Assembly: GCA_003054495.1 (NCBI GenBank)
Contig: CP028514.1
Coordinates: 1,403,501-1,467,500 of the forward strand
Direction of reading: 5' to 3'
From: Carboxydocella thermautotrophica
Lineage (GTDB): Bacteria; Bacillota; GCA-003054495; Carboxydocellales; Carboxydocellaceae
DNA: 64,000 nt
The notes below the pieces were generated by a model. The model was not told the DNA's origin. It ran no database searches and was given only the letters and a program-made list of their open reading frames with translations. The position numbers were made by a program, and so were the translations under genes. Shown one piece after another: positions 7,848-15,163 of this stretch (its first letter is position 1; the number at the start of each line of letters is the position of its first letter).

Positions 7848-8954
7848 ATGGTGCTGGTGATACCGCAAAAATATAGTTTTAGCAATTTTCGACTGGAATC
7901 AGGGGCAAATTTGCCATTAGTTGATATAGTATATGAAACATATGGAACACTGTCAAGGGCCAAGGATAATGTTGTCATTGTTTGCCATGCCCTGACCGGC
8001 AGTGCCCATGCAGCCGGTTATCACTCTCCTCAGGAAAAAATGCCTGGTTGGTGGGATCCGCTAATTGGCCCTGGCAAAGTACTGGATACGAATCGCTTTT
8101 TTATAATCTGTTTGAATATCTTAGGTAGCTGTTATGGTAGTACCGGGCCCGCATCACCACATCCTGATGATGGAACACCCTATGCAATGCGGTTCCCCGT
8201 AATTACCATACGAGATATGGTCAGAGCCCATTTTCAAGTTATTAAACATCTGGGAATTGAGAAAATCAGACTGGTAATCGGCGGCTCTCTTGGCGGAATG
8301 CAAGCTTTAGAATGGGCCTTGCTCTACCCGGATATGGTAGAAAACCTGATTTGTATAGCAGCACCTGCCCGTCTTTATCCACAGGCAATTGCTTTTAATG
8401 AGGTAGGCAGACAAGCAATAATGTCAGATCCAGAGTGGAGACAGGGCAATTATTATCCCGGCAAAGGACCTGTTAATGGTCTGGCGATTGCCAGGATGCT
8501 TGGAACCATTACTTATAGAAGTGATTTATCTATGAATCTGCGTTTTGGCCGCAAATCAGCTCCATTACCACCCAATGGCTATTACAGTTTTGACCAGAAA
8601 TTTGAAGTGGAGACCTATTTACATTATCACGGCCAGGCGTTGGTACAGCGTTTTGATGCTAATTCCTATCTTTATCTGACCAAAGCAATGGATTACCATG
8701 ATATCTCCTTTAACCGAGGCAAATATGAAGAAATATTTGCCGACATTAAGGCTAAAACTCTTGTGATTGGAATCGATACAGACATTTTATTTCCCACTTA
8801 TCAACAACAAGAGATAGTAAAAAACATGGTCAAATATTACAGGCCGGCATACTATCGCGAAATAACCAGTCCGCATGGTCATGATGCTTTTTTAATTGAA
8901 TACAAGCAGTTAGGGAAAATTATAAATGAATTTATTGCTGAGGTGGCTCCATGA
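7848..8954 (+). CDS. metX: Homoserine O-acetyltransferase
   Basis: An alpha/beta-hydrolase that moves acetyl from acetyl-CoA to homoserine for methionine synthesis by direct sulfhydrylation. The triad is visible: Ser147 in 'IGGSLGGMQALEWA', Asp312 in 'GIDTDILFP' and His345 in 'SPHGHDAFL'. The N-terminal block 'YETYGTL...VVIVCHALTGSAHA' is typical. The 368-residue length is standard. The start ATG 7848 follows AGGGGAGGG. A strong sigma-A promoter lies upstream, and the gene shares an ATGA overlap with the HAD nucleotidase. MetX paralogues can be succinyltransferases, and the sequence alone does not settle this. Confidence 0.92.
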   Translation: MVLVIPQKYSFSNFRLESGANLPLVDIVYETYGTLSRAKDNVVIVCHALTGSAHAAGYHSPQEKMPGWWDPLIGPGKVLDTNRFFIICLNILGSCYGSTGPASPHPDDGTPYAMRFPVITIRDMVRAHFQVIKHLGIEKIRLVIGGSLGGMQALEWALLYPDMVENLICIAAPARLYPQAIAFNEVGRQAIMSDPEWRQGNYYPGKGPVNGLAIARMLGTITYRSDLSMNLRFGRKSAPLPPNGYYSFDQKFEVETYLHYHGQALVQRFDANSYLYLTKAMDYHDISFNRGKYEEIFADIKAKTLVIGIDTDILFPTYQQQEIVKNMVKYYRPAYYREITSPHGHDAFLIEYKQLGKIINEFIAEVAP

Positions 8955-9514
8955 ATATTGGCATTGATATTGATGGTGTCCTCGCAGATTCTGTTACCCA
9001 GTGGTTAAATGTCATGAACAAATATTTTGGCCAAAACAAAAAGTATGAAGAACTATATACATACAGATTTGAAAAAGTATATAATGTAACCTGGGAAGAA
9101 ATGGATCGCTTTTTTCGCACTAATCAGGAAATCCTTCTGTCAAATCTGTCTCCTATACCCAACTCTGTGTCAGCTGTTAAAAAGCTCAAAATCTGGGGAC
9201 ACAAAATTTATTTAGTTACAGCCCGTCCCAGGCAATACCAGCATTTAACCACAAAATGGTTGAAAGAACACCAGGTAGAATACGATCAGTTAATCATGAC
9301 AGATTTTCAGTGTAAGGCTGATTATTGTCAGGAGTTGCAATTAAAAGTATTCATCGATGACTCATTGGATAATGCCATGGCCATAGCCTCTAGAGGTATT
9401 AAAGTCTTTTTGTATAATGCCCCTTATAATCAAGGCCATTTTCCGGACAACCTGCAAATTCTAAGGAAAAATTCCTGGTCTGAGATTCTGACCGAAGTAA
9501 AAAAAATGCGGTGA
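8951..9514 (+). CDS. HAD-superfamily 5'-nucleotidase (deoxynucleotidase-like)
   Basis: A 187-residue HAD phosphatase. Motif I is 'GIDIDGVLADS' (Asp6 and Asp8), motif II lies in 'IYLVTARPRQ', and the acidic motif IV is 'VFIDDSLDNAMA'. The layout fits the NT5C / YqfW-type 5'(3')-deoxyribonucleotidases, which remove phosphate from nucleoside monophosphates in the cytoplasm; the exact substrate is uncertain. It is translationally coupled to metX (ATGA overlap) with no obvious pathway link. It ends inside the left arm of the terminator at 9501-9533. Confidence 0.8.
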   Translation: MNIGIDIDGVLADSVTQWLNVMNKYFGQNKKYEELYTYRFEKVYNVTWEEMDRFFRTNQEILLSNLSPIPNSVSAVKKLKIWGHKIYLVTARPRQYQHLTTKWLKEHQVEYDQLIMTDFQCKADYCQELQLKVFIDDSLDNAMAIASRGIKVFLYNAPYNQGHFPDNLQILRKNSWSEILTEVKKMR

Positions 9515-9533
9515 GTTTTTACCGCATTTTTTT
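9501..9533 (+). terminator. Rho-independent terminator after the metX operon
   Basis: AAAAAATGCGGT pairs with ACCGCATTTTTT around an 8-base loop, followed by a T-rich tail. The stop codon of the nucleotidase gene lies in the stem-loop. The A- and T-rich arms suggest it may work on both strands. Confidence 0.88.
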
Positions 9534-9543
9534 ATTTTAGGGG

Positions 9544-9572
9544 TTGCAATTTTACTCGCAATATGTTGTAAT
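9544..9572 (+). promoter_or_regulatory. Sigma-A promoter of the decarboxylase gene
   Basis: TTGCAA at 9544-9549, a 17-base spacer, then TGTAAT at 9567-9572. Each box is one or two bases off consensus. It sits directly after the upstream terminator and 31 bases before the ATG at 9603. Confidence 0.65.
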
Positions 9573-9602
9573 ATATTCATTGTAAAGAAGGGAGTGAACA
9601 AC

Positions 9603-11099
9603 ATGGCTTTGACTCAACATCGTACACCCATTTTTACAGCAGTTCAACAATATGTCAACGAAGGCACCATCCCATTTCATGTACCTGGTCATAAACAGGG
9701 TAGAGGTCTAAAAGAGTTTACCGAATATGTTGGTCCTAATGTAATGAAAATTGATTTAACGTGCTTTGAAGGCACTGATAATATATGCAATCCTCTTGAT
9801 ACTATTAAAGAAGCTGAAACCCTGGCGGCAGAAGCTTATGGTGCTGATTATGCCCACTTTCTTGTAAATGGCACTACCTCTGGCATCCAAGCCATGATAA
9901 TGACCGTCTGCCAGCCTGGAGATAAAATTATTTTACCAAGAAATGCTCATAAATCAGCAATTGGAGGTTTAATCCTTTCCGGGGCCCAACCAATTTATGT
10001 TCAACCGGAAATCAGCAAGGAACATGGGATTGCCCTGGGTGTGACCCCGGAAAAAATCCGTGAAGCTTTGGCCCTTCATCCCGACGCAAAAGCTGTTTTT
10101 CTGGTAAACCCCACTTACTATGGTTTTACCTCTAATCTAGCCGAAATTATAGAAATTGCTCATAGTTATGATATTCCTGTTCTAGTAGATGAAGCTCATG
10201 GAGCTCATCTTCCTTTCCATCCCGAGTTGCCTCCTTCTGCCATGTCATTGGGAGCAGATATGAGTGCAGCCTCAACCCATAAAATGGCGGGTAGCTTAAC
10301 CCAAAGCTCATTGTTGCTAGTACGAGAAGGGTTGATCGACAATAAACGCGTTAAAGCAGTTTTAAACTTGACTCAGACGACCAGCCCCAGCTATATTCTC
10401 CTGGCATCAATTGATGTGGCCAGGAAACAAATGGCTTTATATGGCAAACAGTTGTTGGACAAAACCCTTTTGCTGGCAAACCACTTGCGAACTGAGCTGT
10501 CCAAACTACCCGGCCTAACATTGATCGGGGAAGAAATGCTGGGCAATCCAGGTTGTTATGGCTGGGACCCTACTAAAGTCGCTGTCAATGTCCGGGCCCT
10601 TGGACTCTCAGGGTTTGAAGTAGAACATATTTTGCGCCATAAATATCGGATTCAAGTAGAACTGGCCGATTTGTACAATGTACTCTTCTTGGTCTCAGTT
10701 GGCGATACTGATGAAACCATTAATATGTTAATTGAAGCAATGACAGAACTGGTTAAGAGTAGACCAGTTCAAAAAGTAACCAAGTTTGGTTTAAATTTGC
10801 CGAAAACACCAGAATTTGTTGTCTCCCCTCAGACTGCTTTCCATAGCCCGACTTACCATGTAGAGCTGGATGAGGCAGAAGGCGAGATAGCGGCCGAAAT
10901 GATCATGGCTTACCCGCCGGGTATCCCCATTATTTGCCCGGGGGAGAGAATTACTAGAGAAATAATTGAATACGTACGGCTGCTTAAAAATGAACATTGT
11001 AGTTTGCAAGGCACAGAAGACCAGTATATCAATAAAATAAAGATACTGGCTAATCGAGAACAATTTGAGCAACTGGAAACCGCAAATTCAGCAGGTTAA
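9603..11099 (+). CDS. speA: Orn/Lys/Arg decarboxylase, group III PLP enzyme (arginine decarboxylase type)
   Basis: A 498-residue aspartate-aminotransferase-fold decarboxylase that closely follows the Bacillus SpeA/YaaO layout: 'IPFHVPGHKQGRG' at the N-terminus, 'INPTYYG'-like 'LVNPTYYGF', 'VDEAHGAH', and the PLP lysine Lys227 in 'AASTHKMAGSLTQSS'. The product would be agmatine (or cadaverine if lysine is the substrate) for polyamine synthesis. ATG 9603 is preferred to GTG 9594, which overlaps the ribosome site AAGAAGGGAG. It is a single-gene unit between a promoter and a terminator. Confidence 0.87.
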   Translation: MALTQHRTPIFTAVQQYVNEGTIPFHVPGHKQGRGLKEFTEYVGPNVMKIDLTCFEGTDNICNPLDTIKEAETLAAEAYGADYAHFLVNGTTSGIQAMIMTVCQPGDKIILPRNAHKSAIGGLILSGAQPIYVQPEISKEHGIALGVTPEKIREALALHPDAKAVFLVNPTYYGFTSNLAEIIEIAHSYDIPVLVDEAHGAHLPFHPELPPSAMSLGADMSAASTHKMAGSLTQSSLLLVREGLIDNKRVKAVLNLTQTTSPSYILLASIDVARKQMALYGKQLLDKTLLLANHLRTELSKLPGLTLIGEEMLGNPGCYGWDPTKVAVNVRALGLSGFEVEHILRHKYRIQVELADLYNVLFLVSVGDTDETINMLIEAMTELVKSRPVQKVTKFGLNLPKTPEFVVSPQTAFHSPTYHVELDEAEGEIAAEMIMAYPPGIPIICPGERITREIIEYVRLLKNEHCSLQGTEDQYINKIKILANREQFEQLETANSAG

Positions 11100-11106
11100 A
11101 AATTCA

Positions 11107-11137
11107 AGGCTGTCTCAGAAGAGACAGCCTAATTAAT
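11107..11137. terminator. Terminator between speA and the minC operon, probably bidirectional
   Basis: A perfect 10-bp stem, AGGCTGTCTC / GAGACAGCCT, with loop AGAA, followed by AATTAATTTT on the plus strand. On the minus strand it is followed by TTGAATTTTTAA, a weaker tail. The TAG stop of the 55-codon minus-strand gene overlaps the end of the right arm. Confidence 0.85.
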
Positions 11138-11296
11138 TTTATGCCGCATTTTTATTTTCAGATCTTTGCGAACCCCAGCAGGAATAAACCTGGCTTCCCT
11201 GGGCCGAGGAATCCCTGTGCGCTTGTACAACTCTGTAGAAAATTCTTCCCTGCCAAAATCAATTTTGTTTCTGAATTTATTTTTTTTATTCGGCAT
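11129..11296 (-). CDS. Uncharacterised small basic protein, 55 residues, downstream of minC
   Basis: This gene is easily missed because of its length. On the minus strand ATG (11296-11294) opens 55 codons ending in TAG (11131-11129). AAAGGGG lies 9 bases before the ATG, and the gap to the minC stop is 21 bases. The product is strongly basic: an N-terminal 'MPNKKNKFRNK', a central 'DFGREEFSTELYKRTG' and a C-terminal 'PAGVRKDLKIKMRHKIN'. There is no signal peptide or membrane segment. The stop lies against the shared terminator, which fits a real transcript end. I do not recognise the family; a nucleic-acid- or ribosome-bound protein is only a guess from its charge. Confidence 0.7.
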   Translation of the reverse strand: MPNKKNKFRNKIDFGREEFSTELYKRTGIPRPREARFIPAGVRKDLKIKMRHKIN

Positions 11297-11317
11297 ACTA
11301 CAGCACCCCTTTCAGCA

Positions 11318-11986
11318 TTATTTTCTGCGGGCGCTGTAGTCTTTATACTTTTCAATTAAAATGGTATTATTGTATATATATGCGATTTCAGGGATTAATG
11401 TTTCATTACCAGTCTGGCCAGGTAAATCCTGTTCAGGGTTGCGACTGAAAACTGAACCGATTCTAATTTGCTGAGGTCGAAAGGAATAGGCCATGATCGT
11501 GGCATTGGCATTACCGGTTGCACCAGCATGGACAATTCCTTTGATTGTACCAAAAACACATATATTGCCGGCAGAAACTAATTCAGCATTAGGATTTACA
11601 TCCCCGATCAAAACGATGTCTCCGTTGCTTTCAACACGACATCCAGAGCGCAAAGTACCTTTAATGTATTCAACACCAGTTTCATTCTTTATATCAGTTG
11701 CTTGTGCAGCTAAAGTCCTTTGGGAGAAATTATGCCAGATAACCTGCGATTCGGATTGCGGAATCAAGCCATGATTAAGACAAATTTTTTCAATATCTTC
11801 TTTAATTCCATCATCAATCACACTACCAGATCTAGTCGCTACAGCAAAAGTAGCTCCTTTAAAAAATCCCCGAGCTTGTTGCATTTTTCGTTCGATATCT
11901 TTCAGTAATATTTTTTTATCCAGGTTTTCATCTATTAATATTACAAGACCATTTTTGGTTCCCTTGATACTGACACCTTCATACAT
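11318..11986 (-). CDS. minC: Septum site-determining protein MinC
   Basis: A 222-residue MinC. The N-terminal domain ('IKGTKNGLVILIDENLD' then an alpha/beta region) inhibits FtsZ assembly. The C-terminal beta-helix is seen in 'TLRSGCRVESNGDIVLIGDVNPNAELVSAGNICVFGTIKGIVHAG' (in pieces), with the conserved 'RSG' start and 'GDVNPGA'-like turn that binds MinD. It acts at the membrane with MinD to block septation away from mid-cell. No minD or minE/divIVA is adjacent, unlike the usual minCD operon. GGAGGTTAA precedes the ATG. It is followed by the 55-codon gene. Confidence 0.93.
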   Translation of the reverse strand: MYEGVSIKGTKNGLVILIDENLDKKILLKDIERKMQQARGFFKGATFAVATRSGSVIDDGIKEDIEKICLNHGLIPQSESQVIWHNFSQRTLAAQATDIKNETGVEYIKGTLRSGCRVESNGDIVLIGDVNPNAELVSAGNICVFGTIKGIVHAGATGNANATIMAYSFRPQQIRIGSVFSRNPEQDLPGQTGNETLIPEIAYIYNNTILIEKYKDYSARRK

Positions 11987-12027
11987 TTTGGTTTAACCTC
12001 CTTCCTACAACAATTGACTATTCGAGC

Positions 12028-12056
12028 AAAATAGCCATTTTCCTGCTCAGTGTCGA
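12028..12056 (-). promoter_or_regulatory. Probable sigma-A promoter of minC
   Basis: On the minus strand TCGACA (12056-12051), a 17-base spacer, then TATTTT (12033-12028). The -35 box matches five of six bases and the -10 box four of six. It lies 41 bases before the minC start, in the gap shared with the divergent sigma-54 activator gene. Confidence 0.55.
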
Positions 12057-12089
12057 AAAAATAAAGTTATTGCAGAGGAGGCACCTAAA

Positions 12090-13049
12090 ATGAAGCAATT
12101 AATTGGCACCAGTCCGGCGATTAAAGAAATAAATCACCTAATTACTCAGATTGCGACAAAAGGTTCCACTGTTTTAATCAGAGGAGAGTCAGGTACAGGA
12201 AAGGAACTGGTAGCTAATTTGATCCATCATTTTAGTTACCGTCGCTTTAATTCTTTAGTTAAGATTAACTGTGCAGCTATACCTGAACATTTGTTGGAAG
12301 CCGAGTTATTTGGATATAGTGAAGGTGCTTTCACCGGGGCCAAAAAAGGAGGAGCTGTTGGCAAATTCGCCCAAGCCCATAAAGGTACAATCTTTCTAGA
12401 TGAGATTGGTGATTTGAGTTTTTCGACTCAGGCTAAATTATTGCGGGTAATTCAGGAAAAAGAGATCATTCCCATCGGGAGCGAGAGCAGCATTAAGCTT
12501 GATGTAAGAATAATAGCAGCAACTAACGCCAATTTAGAAATAATGGTCAAGGAAGGTAAATTTCGTGATGATCTCTTTTATCGCCTGAATGTCGTAAGTA
12601 TTTATATTCCTCCATTACGGGAGCGAAAAGAGGATATTCTACCACTTACAACTAGTTTCATTACTGAGTTTAATGAAAAATTTAACGTATCCATAAATGG
12701 AATCGATAACAAGGTAAAACACATTTTTTTGAACTACGATTGGCCAGGTAATATCAGGGAGCTAAAGAATACACTGGAATATGCTTATAATATAGTAGAT
12801 GGTAATATTATAAAAACTAAACATTTGCCCAAGTATATTTTAGCTAACACGAATACTGCCATTACCTCAAATAATTATTTCAGCCAAATTGGTCAACGAT
12901 CGTTGACAGAAATCGTGGATGATTTTGAAAAGGAATTAATCCAACAAGCATTGATTAAATGTACAGGGAACAAAGCTAAAGCCGCTGAACTACTAGGTTT
13001 AAGCCGGCCTGGTCTTTATAAAAAGTTACAAAAACATGGCTTAATCTAA
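12090..13049 (+). CDS. Sigma-54-dependent transcriptional activator without a sensory domain
   Basis: A 319-residue bacterial enhancer-binding protein made only of the AAA+ core and a Fis-type helix-turn-helix. Walker A is 'GESGTGKE', the sigma-54 contact loop is 'GAFTGA', Walker B is 'GTIFLDEIGDL', and an arginine finger region follows in 'FRDDLFYRLNVV'. The C-terminal helix-turn-helix is in 'GNKAKAAELLGLSRPGLYKKL'. The N-terminal input domain is missing: the chain begins directly at 'LIGTSPAIKEI'. Activity must be set by expression, by a partner or by direct ligand binding. It ends about 210 bases before a sigma-54 promoter driving the etfBA operon, so it is the likely regulator of that operon. 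AGAGGAGG precedes the ATG. Confidence 0.94.
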   Translation: MKQLIGTSPAIKEINHLITQIATKGSTVLIRGESGTGKELVANLIHHFSYRRFNSLVKINCAAIPEHLLEAELFGYSEGAFTGAKKGGAVGKFAQAHKGTIFLDEIGDLSFSTQAKLLRVIQEKEIIPIGSESSIKLDVRIIAATNANLEIMVKEGKFRDDLFYRLNVVSIYIPPLRERKEDILPLTTSFITEFNEKFNVSINGIDNKVKHIFLNYDWPGNIRELKNTLEYAYNIVDGNIIKTKHLPKYILANTNTAITSNNYFSQIGQRSLTEIVDDFEKELIQQALIKCTGNKAKAAELLGLSRPGLYKKLQKHGLI

Positions 13050-13081
13050 AGCGTTATTCAACTGTATAGAACTATTGACGC

Positions 13082-13119
13082 AAGGCATATCCCAATTCTA
13101 ATAAGGGATATGCCTTTTT
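13082..13119 (+). terminator. Rho-independent terminator after the first activator gene
   Basis: AAGGCATATCCC (13082-13093) pairs perfectly with GGGATATGCCTT (13105-13116) around an 11-base loop, followed by TTTA. It separates the activator from the catabolic operon, so the operon depends on its own promoter. Confidence 0.85.
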
Positions 13120-13172
13120 ATATTGTCAGCTAATGTCACCATTGTTTACATCTTCGCCATATTATAAAAATC

Positions 13173-13190
13173 CAGTTTAAACTCAAACTG
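13173..13190. promoter_or_regulatory. Candidate enhancer site for the etfBA-operon activator
   Basis: Perfect inverted repeat CAGTTT-N6-AAACTG. Its centre lies about 103 bases upstream of the transcription start predicted from the sigma-54 promoter, the usual distance for an upstream activator site. Assignment to the activator at 12090 is inference from position. Confidence 0.45.
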
Positions 13191-13258
13191 TTACCATTCA
13201 TCTTCAAATAATGCATTTCGGGACAAAATTTTGACATTTCACTCTTTTTAGACTTTTG

Positions 13259-13275
13259 TGGCATGTCTTTTGCTT
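13259..13275 (+). promoter_or_regulatory. Sigma-54 (-24/-12) promoter of the branched-chain/butyrate oxidation operon
   Basis: TGGCATGTCTTTTGCTT. The invariant GG (13260-13261) and GC (13272-13273) are exactly 10 bases apart, and the flanks TGGCAyG and TTGCT match the consensus. The predicted start is near 13285, about 30 bases before etfB. No competing sigma-A promoter is evident in the gap. Confidence 0.88.
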
Positions 13276-13314
13276 AATAATCAGGTGTAATAAACCAAGA
13301 GGGAGGTATTACCA

Positions 13315-14100
13315 TTGAAAATCGTTGTATTGATGAAACAGACTTTTGACACAGAAACAAGAATCTCTCTAGATGCAAATGGTAAAATCGATAGTACTGG
13401 CGTCAATTATGTTGTTAACCCATACTGTGAGTTTGCTGTTGAGGAAGCACTAAGAATTAAAGAGCGTTTGGGTGAAGGAGAGGTAATTATCTTATCCGCT
13501 GGTCCTGATCGAGTCGAAAGTGCAATCAGACAATGCCTGGCAATGGGAGCTGACCGGGGTGTGCTGATTAATGATCCCGCCCTGGAAAATGGAGATGAGT
13601 ATACTTACGCTCTTGCTTTAGCAAAGGCATTACAAACCATGGAGTATGATCTAGTACTGGCCGGATTTCAGGCTGTAGATGATGGTTCCGCTCAAGTTGG
13701 ACCAAGAGTTGCACAGCTTTTAGATATACCGCAGGTTACTATTGTTACCAAGATAGAAATAGAAGATAAAAAAGCCGTAGTAACCAGAGAAATCGATGAC
13801 GGTGTTGAAATCATCGAAGTACCTTTGCCAGCCCTCTTTACCGCGCAACAAGGCCTGGCTGAACCAAGGTATCCTTCCATGAAGGGAATTATGCAAGCCA
13901 AGAAAAAGCCTTTGCAGGTATTGACTTTGCAAGATATCGGCGTATCCCCTGACGAAGTGGGCGCCAGTGGCGCCAGAGTAAAAGTTGAAGAATTTTCTTT
14001 GCCAGCTCCACGGCAAGCCGGAAAAATTATTGGTGGCGATCCCAGGGAAGCTGCAGTAGAACTCGTTAAATTATTAAGAACTGAAGCAAAAGTGATATAA
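13315..14100 (+). CDS. etfB: Electron transfer flavoprotein, beta subunit
   Basis: A 261-residue EtfB that pairs with EtfA to take electrons from acyl-CoA dehydrogenases. It begins 'MKIVVLMKQTFDTETRISLDANG' (in part) and has the AMP-binding face 'LAGFQAVDDGSAQVGPRVAQLL' and the recognition region 'PALFTAQQGLAEPRYPSMKGIMQAKKKPL' (in pieces). The start is TTG 13315 behind GAGGGAGG. It is the first gene of the sigma-54 operon, 17 bases ahead of etfA. Whether this Etf is bifurcating cannot be decided here; the linked membrane oxidoreductase (15164) argues for a simple carrier to the membrane. Confidence 0.95.
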   Translation: MKIVVLMKQTFDTETRISLDANGKIDSTGVNYVVNPYCEFAVEEALRIKERLGEGEVIILSAGPDRVESAIRQCLAMGADRGVLINDPALENGDEYTYALALAKALQTMEYDLVLAGFQAVDDGSAQVGPRVAQLLDIPQVTIVTKIEIEDKKAVVTREIDDGVEIIEVPLPALFTAQQGLAEPRYPSMKGIMQAKKKPLQVLTLQDIGVSPDEVGASGARVKVEEFSLPAPRQAGKIIGGDPREAAVELVKLLRTEAKVI

Positions 14101-14116
14101 CGGGGAGGGTAAGGTA

Positions 14117-15100
14117 ATGGCAGGAGTACTGATTTTTGCCGACCAAAAAGAAGGTAAATTTAGAAAAGTAATTTTTGAAATGCTGGGTGAAGGCCGTAAA
14201 CTGGCTGACCACCTAGGTGAAGAATTACAGGCTGTTTTAATGGGGCAAAACGTTGAAGAATACGCTACCGTTTTAGGGGAAGCAGGAGCAGATAAAGTTT
14301 TTGTGATTGATGACCCTCTCTTAGCCAACTATACCACCGACGGATTTGCAAACGCCCTGGTTAAACTGATTTCAACAGAAAATCCATCTATAGTTCTGTT
14401 CCCTAATAATGCTGTTGGTAAGGATTTGGCTCCAGCGGTGGCTCAAAAATTAAATGCCGGTCAAGCTTCCGATGTAATTGCTATCGAATATGATAATGGA
14501 TTACGCTTTAAGCGGCCTATTTATGCAGGCAAGGCTTTTGCCCATGTTAGTTTTACATCTAATAGAACCATGATTGTTACCATTCGGCCCAAAGCTTTTG
14601 AAGCTGCTACACCTCAGCCCGGCAAACAGCCAGCAATTGTGCGTTATGCCAGTGAGCTAGATGCCAGCAGTTTAAGGCAAATAGTTAAAGATGTAGTCAG
14701 AAAAGCATCAGGACGCGTCGAGCTCACCGAAGCAGATATTGTGGTGTCCGGTGGACGTGGTATGAAATCAGCAGAAAATTTCAAGATTCTGGAGGAACTG
14801 GCTGATGTGCTCGGTGCTGCTGTTGGTGCTTCCCGCGCTGCAGTTGATGAAGGTTGGCGCGAGCCCCAGTATCAGGTAGGGCAAACAGGTAAGGTAGTAT
14901 CACCTACCCTCTATATAGCCTGCGGTATTTCCGGTGCAATTCAGCATCTGGCCGGGATGAGCAGTTCCAAATATATTGTAGCCATTAATAAAGATCCTGA
15001 AGCAGAGATTTTTAAAGTTGCCGACTATGGTATTGTAGCCGATCTTTTCGAAGTTGTGCCAGTATTAACCGAAGAATTCAAAAAAGCTCTGGCAGAATAA
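14117..15100 (+). CDS. etfA: Electron transfer flavoprotein, alpha subunit
   Basis: A 327-residue EtfA. The N-terminal domain runs to about residue 190. The C-terminal FAD domain has '[13 protein letters not shown]', '[11 protein letters not shown]', '[29 protein letters not shown]' (in pieces) and the end block '[21 protein letters not shown]', all diagnostic. No N-terminal ferredoxin domain is present, unlike EtfA of some bifurcating complexes. With EtfB it carries electrons from the two acyl-CoA dehydrogenases downstream to the membrane oxidoreductase encoded next. Confidence 0.96.
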   Translation: MAGVLIFADQKEGKFRKVIFEMLGEGRKLADHLGEELQAVLMGQNVEEYATVLGEAGADKVFVIDDPLLANYTTDGFANALVKLISTENPSIVLFPNNAVGKDLAPAVAQKLNAGQASDVIAIEYDNGLRFKRPIYAGKAFAHVSFTSNRTMIVTIRPKAFEAATPQPGKQPAIVRYASELDASSLRQIVKDVVRKASGRVELTEADIVVSGGRGMKSAENFKILEELADVLGAAVGASRAAVDEGWREPQYQVGQTGKVVSPTLYIACGISGAIQHLAGMSSSKYIVAINKDPEAEIFKVADYGIVADLFEVVPVLTEEFKKALAE

Positions 15101-15163
15101 AAAAGAGAAAGAAGGCCAGCCGAAAGATAGGGGGTATATTTTCTGGAAAGGAGGGCGTTCTAC

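Noticed and set aside
11297-11340. Inverted repeat ACTACAGC/GCTGTAGT around the minC stop as a terminator
   Set aside because: The loop is 28 bases and no T-run follows on either strand; the downstream 55-codon gene argues against termination here.
11141-11359. Plus-strand 72-residue and minus-strand 65-residue frames
   Set aside because: Neither has a ribosome site; the 55-codon minus-strand frame at 11129-11296 has one and better context.
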